Shown here: piece by piece, positions 22,748 through 31,338 of the stretch
Layout of the letters: every line of letters begins with the position of its first letter
How positions within the stretch are numbered: position 1 is the stretch's first letter
Origin: a bacterium
GTDB lineage: Bacteria > Actinomycetota > Acidimicrobiia > Acidimicrobiales > Bin134
Length of the DNA stretch: 64,000 nucleotides
Direction of reading: 5' to 3'
Assembly: GCA_026708015.1 (NCBI GenBank)
Contig: JAPOVT010000029.1
Coordinates: 1 to 64,000 of the forward strand
Program-made: the position numbers and the translations under genes
The notes under the pieces: model-generated
The model's input: the letters and a program-made list of their open reading frames with translations, nothing else
Told to the model about the DNA's origin: nothing
The model's database searches: none

Positions 22748-24225
22748 ACACACAAGCCGAAAATCGGCATCGCACGGCAATGGTCCGAGGGGTTTTGTCG
22801 CGCCCAGTGCGGCTCGCCGCTGATCTTGGACTGGTGACGACCGGCGGCACGTTCTTCGACTACGGCTGTGGACGCGGCGATGACGTAGCCGGACTCGTCC
22901 GCGCCGGGGTCATGGCGAACGGCTGGGACCCCCACTTCAGTCCCGATGTCAACAAGACAAGCGCCGAAGTCGTCAACCTTGGGTATGTGATCAATGTCAT
23001 CCCTGACCCTTCGGAGAGGAGAGACGCAGTCCTCGATGCCTGGGAACTCACCGAAAGGGCGCTGGTCGTATCAGCGAGGCTCAATAGTGAACTACGCACT
23101 ATCTCGAGAGGTCAGCCACACGGTGATGGATTCATCACCGGACACGGGACATTTCAGAAGTTCTACAGCCAAGGAGAGCTGCGGTCGTGGCTCGACACGA
23201 TTCTCGAATCGGAGACTGTCGCCATCGCCCCCGGGATCTTCGTGGCTTTCAAGGCCGAAGCGGACGCCAATGAATTCCTGATGCGGACGCGACGCCGCAG
23301 GCGCCACGCCGCCAAGGTATCAAGAAGCGATCGCATCTACGACGAACACAGGGAGTCGATCGACGCCTTAATGGAGTTCTTCAGCGAGCGTGGACGCTTG
23401 CCAGCCCAGACCGAACGACTCGACTTGCATGAAAGGCTGAAGGAAGCTGCCGGGTCGCTGCGCCGAGCCTGGCGGGTCGCAGTCACAGTGACGCCAGAGA
23501 CTGACTGGGACACCGTCTCGGCTGAGCGGCGACTCGACCTTCTTGTCGACCTGGCACTCCTCAAGCTCAACCGACGCCCGACCTTCACCGCGCTGCCAGA
23601 AACCACCCGTTACGACGTTCGAGGGCTCATTGGGTCATACAAGCAAGCAACCGCCGAAGCCGACCAACTCCTCTTCAGCGCTGGTGACTCGCAGATCGTC
23701 GCCAGCGCTGCTGACAATTCTCCAGTAGGGAAGCGCCTACCCACTTCCCTATACGTGCATGAATCAGCAATTCCCGACCTCCCCCATGTGCTCCGGGTCT
23801 ATGAGGGTTGCGCAAGATGGCTAGTCGGGGAAGTCGACGGGGCCAACATCATCAAGCTGGCCACTGACAGACCAAAGGTGTCCTACCTGGAATACCCCGC
23901 ATTCGACAAGGATCCACATCCAACCCTGCATCGGACAACCTTCGTCCGGATTGGTGCACTGGACATTGACGAGCGGGACTACTCAGCCTCGGAGAACCCG
24001 CCTGTCCTACACCGCAAGGAACTGTTCGTCGGGGACGACTACATGTGGCGTGAGAAATTCGACCGACTTACCAAACAAGAAGAACGTTTCGGGCTATTGG
24101 ACGATGTCAAGCAAATCGGCAACCTGCTTGGTTGGCAACAGCGCCTCGATGAGCGTGGCGTGACGCTGCGGGGGCATCGTGTGGTTCGAATCAAGAGTGG
24201 TTACTCAGGTCTACAAGGTCGCTGA
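22744..24225 (+). CDS. DNA phosphorothioation-associated putative methyltransferase
   Basis: 493 aa from the GTG at 22744 (GTGA overlap with dndA). FFDYGCGRGDDVAGLVRAG near residue 37 is the SAM-binding motif I, and LGYVINVIPDPSERRDAV near 80 is a second methyltransferase motif. The first half resembles the putative methyltransferase family known from Dnd loci; the C-terminal half (EYPAFDKDPHPTLHRTTFVRI) is of unknown function. Target is unknown. Its 3-prime end overlaps the convergent dnd-associated gene by 35 bp. Confidence 0.8.
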   Translation: MNTQAENRHRTAMVRGVLSRPVRLAADLGLVTTGGTFFDYGCGRGDDVAGLVRAGVMANGWDPHFSPDVNKTSAEVVNLGYVINVIPDPSERRDAVLDAWELTERALVVSARLNSELRTISRGQPHGDGFITGHGTFQKFYSQGELRSWLDTILESETVAIAPGIFVAFKAEADANEFLMRTRRRRRHAAKVSRSDRIYDEHRESIDALMEFFSERGRLPAQTERLDLHERLKEAAGSLRRAWRVAVTVTPETDWDTVSAERRLDLLVDLALLKLNRRPTFTALPETTRYDVRGLIGSYKQATAEADQLLFSAGDSQIVASAADNSPVGKRLPTSLYVHESAIPDLPHVLRVYEGCARWLVGEVDGANIIKLATDRPKVSYLEYPAFDKDPHPTLHRTTFVRIGALDIDERDYSASENPPVLHRKELFVGDDYMWREKFDRLTKQEERFGLLDDVKQIGNLLGWQQRLDERGVTLRGHRVVRIKSGYSGLQGR

Positions 24226-24676
24226 GCGCCTGAACAGAGTCGTCGCGGTCCGTGCCACGGACTATGGCCTCAACCGCTGCGCGTGCTGATCTAGTCTCCG
24301 CAAGCGACATGATGTAGTCCAAGCCGCCACAGGCAAATTCCATAAAGATGTCAAGCCGGTCTTGCAGTTTGCCGGTCTCAAGGATTTCGTCGGATCCTGT
24401 ATGGGCGACCGCGACCATGTCGCAAAGAACCCTGTCCTTCCTGTCGGGAATGTTCATTACTACCTCGCCACCATCGGTCTTGTCCGAGCTCCCCGTTGAG
24501 ATGGGTCCCGTCAGCCCGCGGGCGTAGCCGACTGAAGCGCTGAAGCACAGCAAATCAAACGCTGCCGGGAACACCGCTTGGGTGGACTTGCCTGTCCTTG
24601 ATACCAGCGGCATCAGTGAGCTGAAGCGCGAAGGTATGAAGACGGCAGGGCGAGCTGGGTCTGCGTCTTGGGGCAT
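24191..24676 (-). CDS. Dnd system-associated protein (dnd_assoc_4-like)
   Basis: 161 aa from the ATG at 24676, 2 bp after the upstream ATPase stop. Text such as PAVFIPSRFSSLMPLVSRTGKS, FDLLCFSASVGYARG and VAVAHTGSDEILETGKLQDRLDIFMEFACGGLDYI resembles the Dnd-associated small proteins that accompany DndD-like ATPases. No catalytic motif is evident. Last gene of the five-gene minus-strand operon. Confidence 0.65.
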   Translation of the reverse strand: MPQDADPARPAVFIPSRFSSLMPLVSRTGKSTQAVFPAAFDLLCFSASVGYARGLTGPISTGSSDKTDGGEVVMNIPDRKDRVLCDMVAVAHTGSDEILETGKLQDRLDIFMEFACGGLDYIMSLAETRSARAAVEAIVRGTDRDDSVQALSDLVDLSNHS

Positions 24677-24678
24677 GT

Positions 24679-26823
24679 TCAGTCCTCGATTCGTTTGAGA
24701 GATGATCTGACGACTTCGCTGTTCAAGGAGGCATAAGTGTGGCTGTTGCCCCTCCACTCGAAGGTGCGGACAGCGTCGTCGGCCAGGTGGCCTTCGAAAT
24801 GCACCAAGTATTCTGCGCCGATTTTGTCAACCGCTTCCCCAAGTACGTCTACTTCCGATTTAGCGGCTTCTGAGAATGCCAATACTTGGCTGAATCTCTG
24901 GGTCATAAGCTCCATCACTCGCTGCTGGTACTCGCTGCCCAGGTTTGTGAATGGTGCGTCGACGACTAGGGGGATGTTCTCAACTTCGTCAAATGTAGGG
25001 ATCGTGGTAAGGAGTTTGTCGAGAGTCTGATACTGGGGAAGCAATTTGGCAGCCGCTGCCGCAAAAGCATACGTCAGAAGTGCGGTTTCTGATCCCGACA
25101 AGTCGCCTATGGGTTTCTCAAGAGTCTCCTCGCCTGTCTGGTCAAAGACCCTGACTATGTAGCCCGAGTCGATTTCAATCTGAATGTTCTCTTTGTAGAG
25201 CACGTAATTCTGGTTGATCAGAGTCTCCAGTTGCCCGCGAGCCACGTCGGCCTGCTTCTCCTTTATGTCGTCCAGAAGCCCCGACATCTCATCAGCTATG
25301 AGAGCAGCTTCGTGAACATCTTGGTGATCTTTGGGAGCGGCGTCCCGTTTCTCCTCCTCTTTCCTTGCAATGTCTTCCTCGATTCTCCCTATACCACCCT
25401 TCTTTGTAGCGATCTCAGTTTCAAGACGGCTTTTTTCACTCAATGCGGCTGATCGCTGGTTGACCAGGCTGTTTCTGTCTACATCTTTGAATCGATCGGC
25501 ACCGGCTTCTTCGAGTCGTGATTCAGCTGCAGCCCGAGCTTCAATCGCGTCTTGGCGCGAGGCGATCGCTTCGTCAAGTCCTACCCTGGCCATATCGACA
25601 GCATTCGTCGCGTCGCTGCTAGTTCGGAGACTTGTGGCATGACTCGTCAGAGTAATCATGCGATTGACGACGGAATCGTCTGTTGGTGACAACGGCTCAA
25701 GAGTCTCGAGCATGTGGTCTGTCAACGGTCGCCCGCAAATGCACTGCATACTGTCGCGGAGTTGCTCTACTAGGGTGATTGAAATGTCGCTGGGATAGCG
25801 ACGCTTGTCGAAGACTGCCCGTACGGCGTCAAAAACAGGCGTAGCTACGTGCAAATATGCGCCGCCCAAAGCATCTGCTAATGCCTGGTCGGCGTGGTTG
25901 ACTGCGGATTCGGCGCTCTGTTCGTTCTTGAGGGCAGACTCAGCGTCCGCAAGAACCTCTCTGAGTTCCTCAAATTCTTGCAATTGGGCGTTGACTCCGT
26001 GGTAGTTGGCAACTGCCGCTTCAAGTTCAGAAGTCAATCCTGGAAGCAGATCGTTTTTCTCTTTCAGTTCATTTCTTAGTTTGTTGATTTCCTCTTGGAG
26101 TTTCTGAGTCTCTTTGTCCGCGGTCGCATGTGCGTCAGACTTGGTGTGCAGGTTCTTGCTGGCCTGGGTCACCAACTTGTCAAAGGGGCCAAACTTGTTG
26201 CCTCCAGAGATCTCCCGGAGAAACCCCTGAAGGCGGCCTCTGCTCCTCGTGTCATCCTTGAAAGGAAATGAGAGCGTTTCTCCAGGGTAAAAGAAGAATC
26301 TTGCGAGTTCTTGTGGAAGGAGTCTCTCGATGACATCTTTTGCTTGTTGTTTCTCAAAGGCTTCACAATGTGAATCGGGATGGTCAAAGGCAGCTATGAT
26401 GTCATCGGCGGATGTGTAACCGCTGTAGGGCGAGATTCTGTCTACTGTCACGCCGTCTGAATTCTCGTAGCGGGTTCCGTTGAGATTGTAAGCCCGCTGT
26501 TTGCGCCGAATCCGATAGAGCAATGTACTGCCGCTCCTCGTCTGTGACGCATAGAGCGTGACGGTGGCCCTAACTGGGTTTGCTTTTGTAGCGTTGCCTT
26601 CTTGGACGGCGTAGTCATTGACGTAGTTTTGTTTACCCTTTCCCTCCTCAAGGTCCATCTTGTCGTATAAACACCAATAGATAGCGTTCAACAGAGATGT
26701 CTTACCACCACCGTTCTTGCCGAAGATCAAGGTTATCGGTTGGTCATCGGAAGTAGATATGTCCATGGAGGACAGTCCCCTGAAGGGGCGCCAATTGTCC
26801 ACTTCAAGACGCAAGAACTTCAC
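24679..26823 (-). CDS. DndD/Rad50-like ATPase with zinc hook
   Basis: A 714-aa SMC-like ATPase: LEVDNWRPFRGLSS start, P-loop FGKNGGGKTSLLNAIYWCLYD, two coiled-coil arms separated by a CICGRP zinc-hook motif, signature LSGSETALLTYAFAAAAA, and Walker B/D-loop VVDAPFTNLGSEYQQRV. It is distinct from dndD at 17970-19943 and presumably belongs to the restriction side of the phosphorothioation system. It overlaps the preceding 70-aa gene by 4 bp. Confidence 0.8.
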   Translation of the reverse strand: MKFLRLEVDNWRPFRGLSSMDISTSDDQPITLIFGKNGGGKTSLLNAIYWCLYDKMDLEEGKGKQNYVNDYAVQEGNATKANPVRATVTLYASQTRSGSTLLYRIRRKQRAYNLNGTRYENSDGVTVDRISPYSGYTSADDIIAAFDHPDSHCEAFEKQQAKDVIERLLPQELARFFFYPGETLSFPFKDDTRSRGRLQGFLREISGGNKFGPFDKLVTQASKNLHTKSDAHATADKETQKLQEEINKLRNELKEKNDLLPGLTSELEAAVANYHGVNAQLQEFEELREVLADAESALKNEQSAESAVNHADQALADALGGAYLHVATPVFDAVRAVFDKRRYPSDISITLVEQLRDSMQCICGRPLTDHMLETLEPLSPTDDSVVNRMITLTSHATSLRTSSDATNAVDMARVGLDEAIASRQDAIEARAAAESRLEEAGADRFKDVDRNSLVNQRSAALSEKSRLETEIATKKGGIGRIEEDIARKEEEKRDAAPKDHQDVHEAALIADEMSGLLDDIKEKQADVARGQLETLINQNYVLYKENIQIEIDSGYIVRVFDQTGEETLEKPIGDLSGSETALLTYAFAAAAAKLLPQYQTLDKLLTTIPTFDEVENIPLVVDAPFTNLGSEYQQRVMELMTQRFSQVLAFSEAAKSEVDVLGEAVDKIGAEYLVHFEGHLADDAVRTFEWRGNSHTYASLNSEVVRSSLKRIED

Positions 26824-27032
26824 GAGAGTCCTCCTTCGTCCGTATCAGCGTCTACAATCGTCTCTGCCCGTAAAGTTGCTGCCACTACAAGAATATTGGC
26901 TTCCAATTCCCTAGCCTGTTTGAATTCTTCCTGGAGCAATTGAATTACGAGTCTTTGGACTTCAGGACGCCTGTGTGACATTACGGGCTCGTAGAATTCC
27001 GCGACAGATACTTCTTGGTCGGGCACTTTCAT
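26820..27032 (-). CDS. Small helical protein in the Dnd restriction operon (70 aa)
   Basis: 70 aa from the ATG at 27032, which overlaps the helicase stop (ATGA); an ATG at 27053 is unlikely. MKVPDQEVSVAEFYEP, then a predicted long helix (VQRLVIQLLQEEFKQARELEANILVVAATLRAE). Overlaps the next ATPase start by 4 bp. The strict overlaps on both sides argue for a real subunit of the system; no family is recognised. Confidence 0.7.
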   Translation of the reverse strand: MKVPDQEVSVAEFYEPVMSHRRPEVQRLVIQLLQEEFKQARELEANILVVAATLRAETIVDADTDEGGLS

Positions 27033-29182
27033 CCTTCTCCTAGTGTGTCCCATAGGTTGTAGCGGTCCAGCAGAGGGCGGAGCATGGCGACAGCTTGATT
27101 CTTGTTGTCGGCTGCTTCGGCCATCTCTTTGGCCCGTAGTATCTCCTGAGCCACCAGTTTGCGTTCCATATTGAAGTTCTCGGCGAACTCGGGGTAGGCG
27201 ATGTAGTCGAAGACGCTTGCGACCTTGGTGGAACCATCTTGAGGCTGCCGAAGAATCCGCCCGCGGCGCTGGATGTACTGGCGAGGATTCTTGGTGGAAG
27301 CGAGGAAGTGAGCGGTTCGAGCGGTCGGGACGTCAATGCCTTGGTCGAGGCACTTCATCGCTACAAGTCCGTCGATGGCTCCTGACCCCAGATCTTTCAA
27401 CAGGCGAGAGCGAACGTCCAAGGGAGTGTCGCCCATGAAGTCGTGGAAGTCTAGGCCGAGGCTGGTTGCGACCTCGTGGACCAAGGGCCCCTGGCGTTCT
27501 CCAGTGAGGGGGGATTCTCCTTCAGCGGTGTACACGAGTGAGTAGTTTCGCTGGCTTTCGGGTAGTGATTCCACTGCTTCGCGAAATGCGCCTACTTTGC
27601 CTTCAGCGTGCCAGAGAAGGCGGGCTCTTTGGAGCATGAACATTTTTGCCGAGTCATCGAAGCCCTGAATGCTCAACCCGCTGGATTGGCCGATTCGCTT
27701 ACCGATCTCGTGGCTTAGCCTGGCGTACTCGTCCATCTCCTCACTGTCGAGTGGGACGAGCACCGGGGTATAGATGTAGTGACACAGCGCCCCGAGGCGG
27801 ACTGCTTCTCCTATTCCGACATCCAGCAGCACTTCACCGAAGTAGTTCTTGAGGATGCTCGTACCGTCCGGGTCAAGGTGTCGCTCGATAGTGGCCGAGA
27901 GTCCGAGTCTGTAGTGGAATTGGTCGGTCAACAGCTGTTGATTGCCGGTTGAACCGAGGGCATGGCACTCGTCTGCGACCAAGAGTCGAGGGCTTGAGAA
28001 ATCGCTAAGCATCGACTGGAATTTGGGGTTGGCAGCAGACTGGGCTGTCCAAACCGCGACTGACGTGCCCCCTCTAACTCGTTGGGTTCTCAAGGCATTC
28101 TCAAGTCGGGTGAGGGCACTGGGATGAGTTGAACAGACAGGGGCCATTGCCCATTTGCGGAGTTCACCCTCCCACATGTCCACCAGGCTGTTGTCTGGTA
28201 CCACGACCAAGACGGATAATCCTGGAGGCTCTTCATAAACGCGCGCAAGGCGTTCAATCATGCCGAGCGCTGTGATGGTCTTGCCCGTCCCGGTCGCCAT
28301 GGCGAGCAGCCCGCGTCCCTCTGCATTGAACCACGCCCGAATTGCAGTGCTCTGGTACGGGCGGAACTCGATTCCGTCGGGTACCTCGGGGAGGTTCAGC
28401 ACAGAAGCATCATCCGTCCTTTGGGTGTGGTTTGCCATCTTTTGGGAACCCTTTGAAGTTCGGGTCCGAGGCCGGCGAGGCAAGTACGTCTTCACCAGCC
28501 CCTCCTCCAGCGCCTTGGGAAAGGGTTCGACCCTCAGCGAGCGCGATCCCGCGGGATCGAACAGATCATCGACGGCTGACTTGGCATCAGCAGCGTGAGG
28601 GGCCTCGGCCTCCACCCAAGAACGGTGCACGGGGAAGGACTCAATGTTTGATCCCAGTCCGGAAAAGGTCTCGTTGGGAGAGCCCTCGAAGGTGAGATAG
28701 TTACCTTCCTCGTCCTCGATCACCCCGATTTTCTCGTGGTAGAGGCATTCAGTGCCATCGGCGTAGCCAGAGATGAGCCAGAACTCCATGAGCCCATGTT
28801 CGATCATCCAGGTTATGGCTCTGAGCGCATCGTCAAATTCGGGCCGGTGGTGGGCGCATTCCTCTTCGATGGTGCGTCTCTGGTATCCGAGGTCCATATG
28901 GCGCAGGTCAACCTCAGGCAGGTTTGGGGAGGCGACTATTCTGATCGGAGCACTGTACTCATCGGCCCTATCCAAGAATGCCTCCAATGCCGGAGCAAGC
29001 CGGGCAAGGGCTCCAGCAGTGAAATAACCGACAGCCCGGTCGTACCTGATTGCCCGGCTTAGCGCGGGGACGAAGAAGTCTTGAATCAGATCGTCGGCAT
29101 CGCTGCTGTACCTTCGTTTGAAACTGGAGTAATCGGTCAGCCTGGCCGGCGGGACTAGAGGTCTCAGCCTTACAGCGGTCAC
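27029..29182 (-). CDS. Phosphorothioation system restriction enzyme (PLD-like domain plus SF2 helicase)
   Basis: 717 aa from the GTG at 29182 (GTGA overlap with the upstream stop). N-terminal PLD-like nuclease region: RAVGYFTAGALARLAPALE (49-67) and YHEKIGVIEDEEGNYLTFEGSPNE (148-171, HxK). SF2 helicase motifs: I ATGTGKT (296-302), II DECH (404-407), III GLSATIE (427-433), VI QYIQRRGRILRQ near 640. This matches the helicase-type restriction protein family of Dnd loci. It probably attacks DNA lacking phosphorothioate marks. The PLD motif has Glu at the middle HxK position, as in other family members. Confidence 0.82.
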   Translation of the reverse strand: MTAVRLRPLVPPARLTDYSSFKRRYSSDADDLIQDFFVPALSRAIRYDRAVGYFTAGALARLAPALEAFLDRADEYSAPIRIVASPNLPEVDLRHMDLGYQRRTIEEECAHHRPEFDDALRAITWMIEHGLMEFWLISGYADGTECLYHEKIGVIEDEEGNYLTFEGSPNETFSGLGSNIESFPVHRSWVEAEAPHAADAKSAVDDLFDPAGSRSLRVEPFPKALEEGLVKTYLPRRPRTRTSKGSQKMANHTQRTDDASVLNLPEVPDGIEFRPYQSTAIRAWFNAEGRGLLAMATGTGKTITALGMIERLARVYEEPPGLSVLVVVPDNSLVDMWEGELRKWAMAPVCSTHPSALTRLENALRTQRVRGGTSVAVWTAQSAANPKFQSMLSDFSSPRLLVADECHALGSTGNQQLLTDQFHYRLGLSATIERHLDPDGTSILKNYFGEVLLDVGIGEAVRLGALCHYIYTPVLVPLDSEEMDEYARLSHEIGKRIGQSSGLSIQGFDDSAKMFMLQRARLLWHAEGKVGAFREAVESLPESQRNYSLVYTAEGESPLTGERQGPLVHEVATSLGLDFHDFMGDTPLDVRSRLLKDLGSGAIDGLVAMKCLDQGIDVPTARTAHFLASTKNPRQYIQRRGRILRQPQDGSTKVASVFDYIAYPEFAENFNMERKLVAQEILRAKEMAEAADNKNQAVAMLRPLLDRYNLWDTLGEG

Positions 29183-31086
29183 AGATCTTCCATCATTGCC
29201 GCAATGTCCGGTGCAATCGGCGGAGCCTCGGGGCGGGCGGCTTGTATGTCGTCCTCGCCGACGTAGACATTGACCCCCGTGGGAGTGGGACAAAGGAGCA
29301 GGCTGGCCCCAGGGCCTACTGCCTGCTCTTCCAGCCATGTGCGAAGGCACCCGACGTCCACCCTTCCGTTGAGGTTCGTGATCCTCCATATGACGCTGGC
29401 TTCATGCCTCGAAGACCCATTCACGCGGACAACCAAACTATCTGACGGCCGCACCCCGTTTGCCCAGGCAATATGCGGGTTGATACCGAATGAATAGCCT
29501 CGCATATGTTCTTCAGTAACGGTGTGCCGTTCCCCCCACCCCTCTGTAGTTTGAACAACATTTGCCATCGTTGAGGGTGGCATTGGGTCGAAGTTGAATG
29601 AATCTGCGAACCTGACCGAGTCGCCGACAACATTGAAGATTGAGAGTCCAAGGTTCATATTGATAGATGTGACGCTAACGCCGAAATCGTTAGTAAATTC
29701 GTCGATTATAGCTGACTTGCTGGCAACACCTCCTCCGCGTTCGATTCTCTGCGTGATCTCGGTAATGATGCCCTCATATTCCTCCATGCCCCAGTCTCGT
29801 AGGGCTAGCCGGAACGCCTTGTCTACACGCATCAGGTTTGAGCCCTTTCGATTCTTGAGGGAACTGATAGAGCCGTGACCAATAGCTTCGATTAGTTCCC
29901 CAGGAGTCATTGGTCGACAAATCAACTTGAGGACTCTTTCTGCCTTGTCTTGGATGGCGCCATCCCAGCGAACTAACCAGCCGTCTCCAATGTCTCGCCA
30001 CTGGCCAGATTCAATGAGAATACTAAGCGCGATCTCGGGTCTCACAAATATGTCTAAGCTATCAGTCAGATCTTTGGCCTCAATGAGCCATTGTTCTCCG
30101 ATCTCTTGATCAAGAGCTTGTTTGAGTTCTGACCGTGCCTGTTTACCTTGGAGAAGCACATCATCGTTATAAACATACCCGGCGACCCATCTAAGGATTT
30201 CAAACCTCCTCTTTCCAAGTCTGGTCTTCCATCGTCTGACGTTGTCATGGTCTGCCGGAATGAGAATTCCGAATTCGACTCTCAGTTGATCAATAGCCCA
30301 TCGTATACACTGATATTCTTCAGCACCTAAAGCTTCATGAATATTGTTGGCATCTCTTGCGACAATTTGTCTAATGCGTTCACGAGTTAAGTTTCGACTG
30401 TCTCCTAGTTCCTCTAGAGTTGACTTATGCCTTGAACACTCCCTGGCGACAAATAGTTCAGGGTCGCTTGCTTCGGCAATCAGTTTATCAATCAGATCGC
30501 CGAGCACGGGAACATGGTGTCCTGATAGTTCTGAAATTGAAGTAGCTAGTACAATATCAATAGCCTTGGCAACTTCAGAAGGAACGTCAATGCTATTTCG
30601 ATGCGCTTCGAGTAGACCACCTAAAGTGTCATCATCCGTAAAGGCTCTTGCCCATTCAAGTGCAATATAAGTTCTTGGATCAGGGAGAGATTTCTTGGAA
30701 TCGGTTTCTTGTTGCGAGAAATCACTGTTTGTCAGAGAATGTTCAATAGTGGTTGGTTGATACCTTTTGAGTGCTTTGTTGATTCGGTCGACAGTATGAA
30801 CTCCAACATACGGCATCTTGTATAAGGACTCATCAGTTAACGTACCTAGGTGCCCCCAGGTTGAATATTTGTTGCGCTTCAGGGCATTCTGGGCTCTAGT
30901 ATCGAAGATGTCGTACTCAATCGGCTTATCGGCAATGTAAGCCATCCAAGTGTACTTGTCGTGAAATTGTGTTTCGGATTCATCTGTAATGGGAACTGAC
31001 TCCAGTTGTTCGATCCCTGTGACTGCATGGCGATTGTTGTCGTAGGGGTCTAAAGCAGGAGAATTCTCGTCGGGCGACTGTTGCAT
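29179..31086 (-). CDS. Alpha-CTD-like plus sigma-region-4-like protein
   Basis: A 635-aa protein. Residues 60-110 (FDTRAQNALKRNKYSTWGHLGTL then MPYVGVHTVDRINKALKRY) resemble the helix-hairpin-helix C-terminal domain of RNA polymerase alpha. Residues 222-250 (STLEELGDSRNLTRERIRQIVARDANNIHEAL) resemble sigma-70 region 4. The remaining winged-helix-like segments are unassigned. It heads the five-gene restriction operon and overlaps the helicase by 4 bp. It could be a regulator or a DNA-sensing subunit. The gene is A+T-rich relative to its right-hand neighbours. Confidence 0.65.
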   Translation of the reverse strand: MQQSPDENSPALDPYDNNRHAVTGIEQLESVPITDESETQFHDKYTWMAYIADKPIEYDIFDTRAQNALKRNKYSTWGHLGTLTDESLYKMPYVGVHTVDRINKALKRYQPTTIEHSLTNSDFSQQETDSKKSLPDPRTYIALEWARAFTDDDTLGGLLEAHRNSIDVPSEVAKAIDIVLATSISELSGHHVPVLGDLIDKLIAEASDPELFVARECSRHKSTLEELGDSRNLTRERIRQIVARDANNIHEALGAEEYQCIRWAIDQLRVEFGILIPADHDNVRRWKTRLGKRRFEILRWVAGYVYNDDVLLQGKQARSELKQALDQEIGEQWLIEAKDLTDSLDIFVRPEIALSILIESGQWRDIGDGWLVRWDGAIQDKAERVLKLICRPMTPGELIEAIGHGSISSLKNRKGSNLMRVDKAFRLALRDWGMEEYEGIITEITQRIERGGGVASKSAIIDEFTNDFGVSVTSINMNLGLSIFNVVGDSVRFADSFNFDPMPPSTMANVVQTTEGWGERHTVTEEHMRGYSFGINPHIAWANGVRPSDSLVVRVNGSSRHEASVIWRITNLNGRVDVGCLRTWLEEQAVGPGASLLLCPTPTGVNVYVGEDDIQAARPEAPPIAPDIAAMMEDL

Positions 31087-31143
31087 CTGTCCTGTTGTCT
31101 CTCTTGTGTCTTGTTGGTGAGATCGCCTTACGGAGTGCTCATA

Positions 31144-31170
31144 CGTACACAGTTGTATTCAATCTGTACG
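31144..31170 (-). promoter_or_regulatory. Inverted repeat upstream of the Dnd restriction operon
   Basis: CGTACA (31144-31149) and TGTACG (31165-31170) form an inverted repeat with a 15-bp AT-rich centre, about 60-85 bp before the operon start. A possible operator or promoter region. The rest of 31087-31338 holds no supportable gene. Confidence 0.35.
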
Positions 31171-31338
31171 ACCCGATGTCGCAAAAGCCCTTTACTTTGG
31201 CGGAAGAGGTTATGCAGAACACCTGACTGGGTGCAACTCTGCGTACCTTGGCCCTTCATGCATGGCCACTATTTGCTGAGGATTCTGGATCAGGAATTTT
31301 GAGGTGGGAAGTGCCGAGGGCCCTCCGCACCATAGGCA

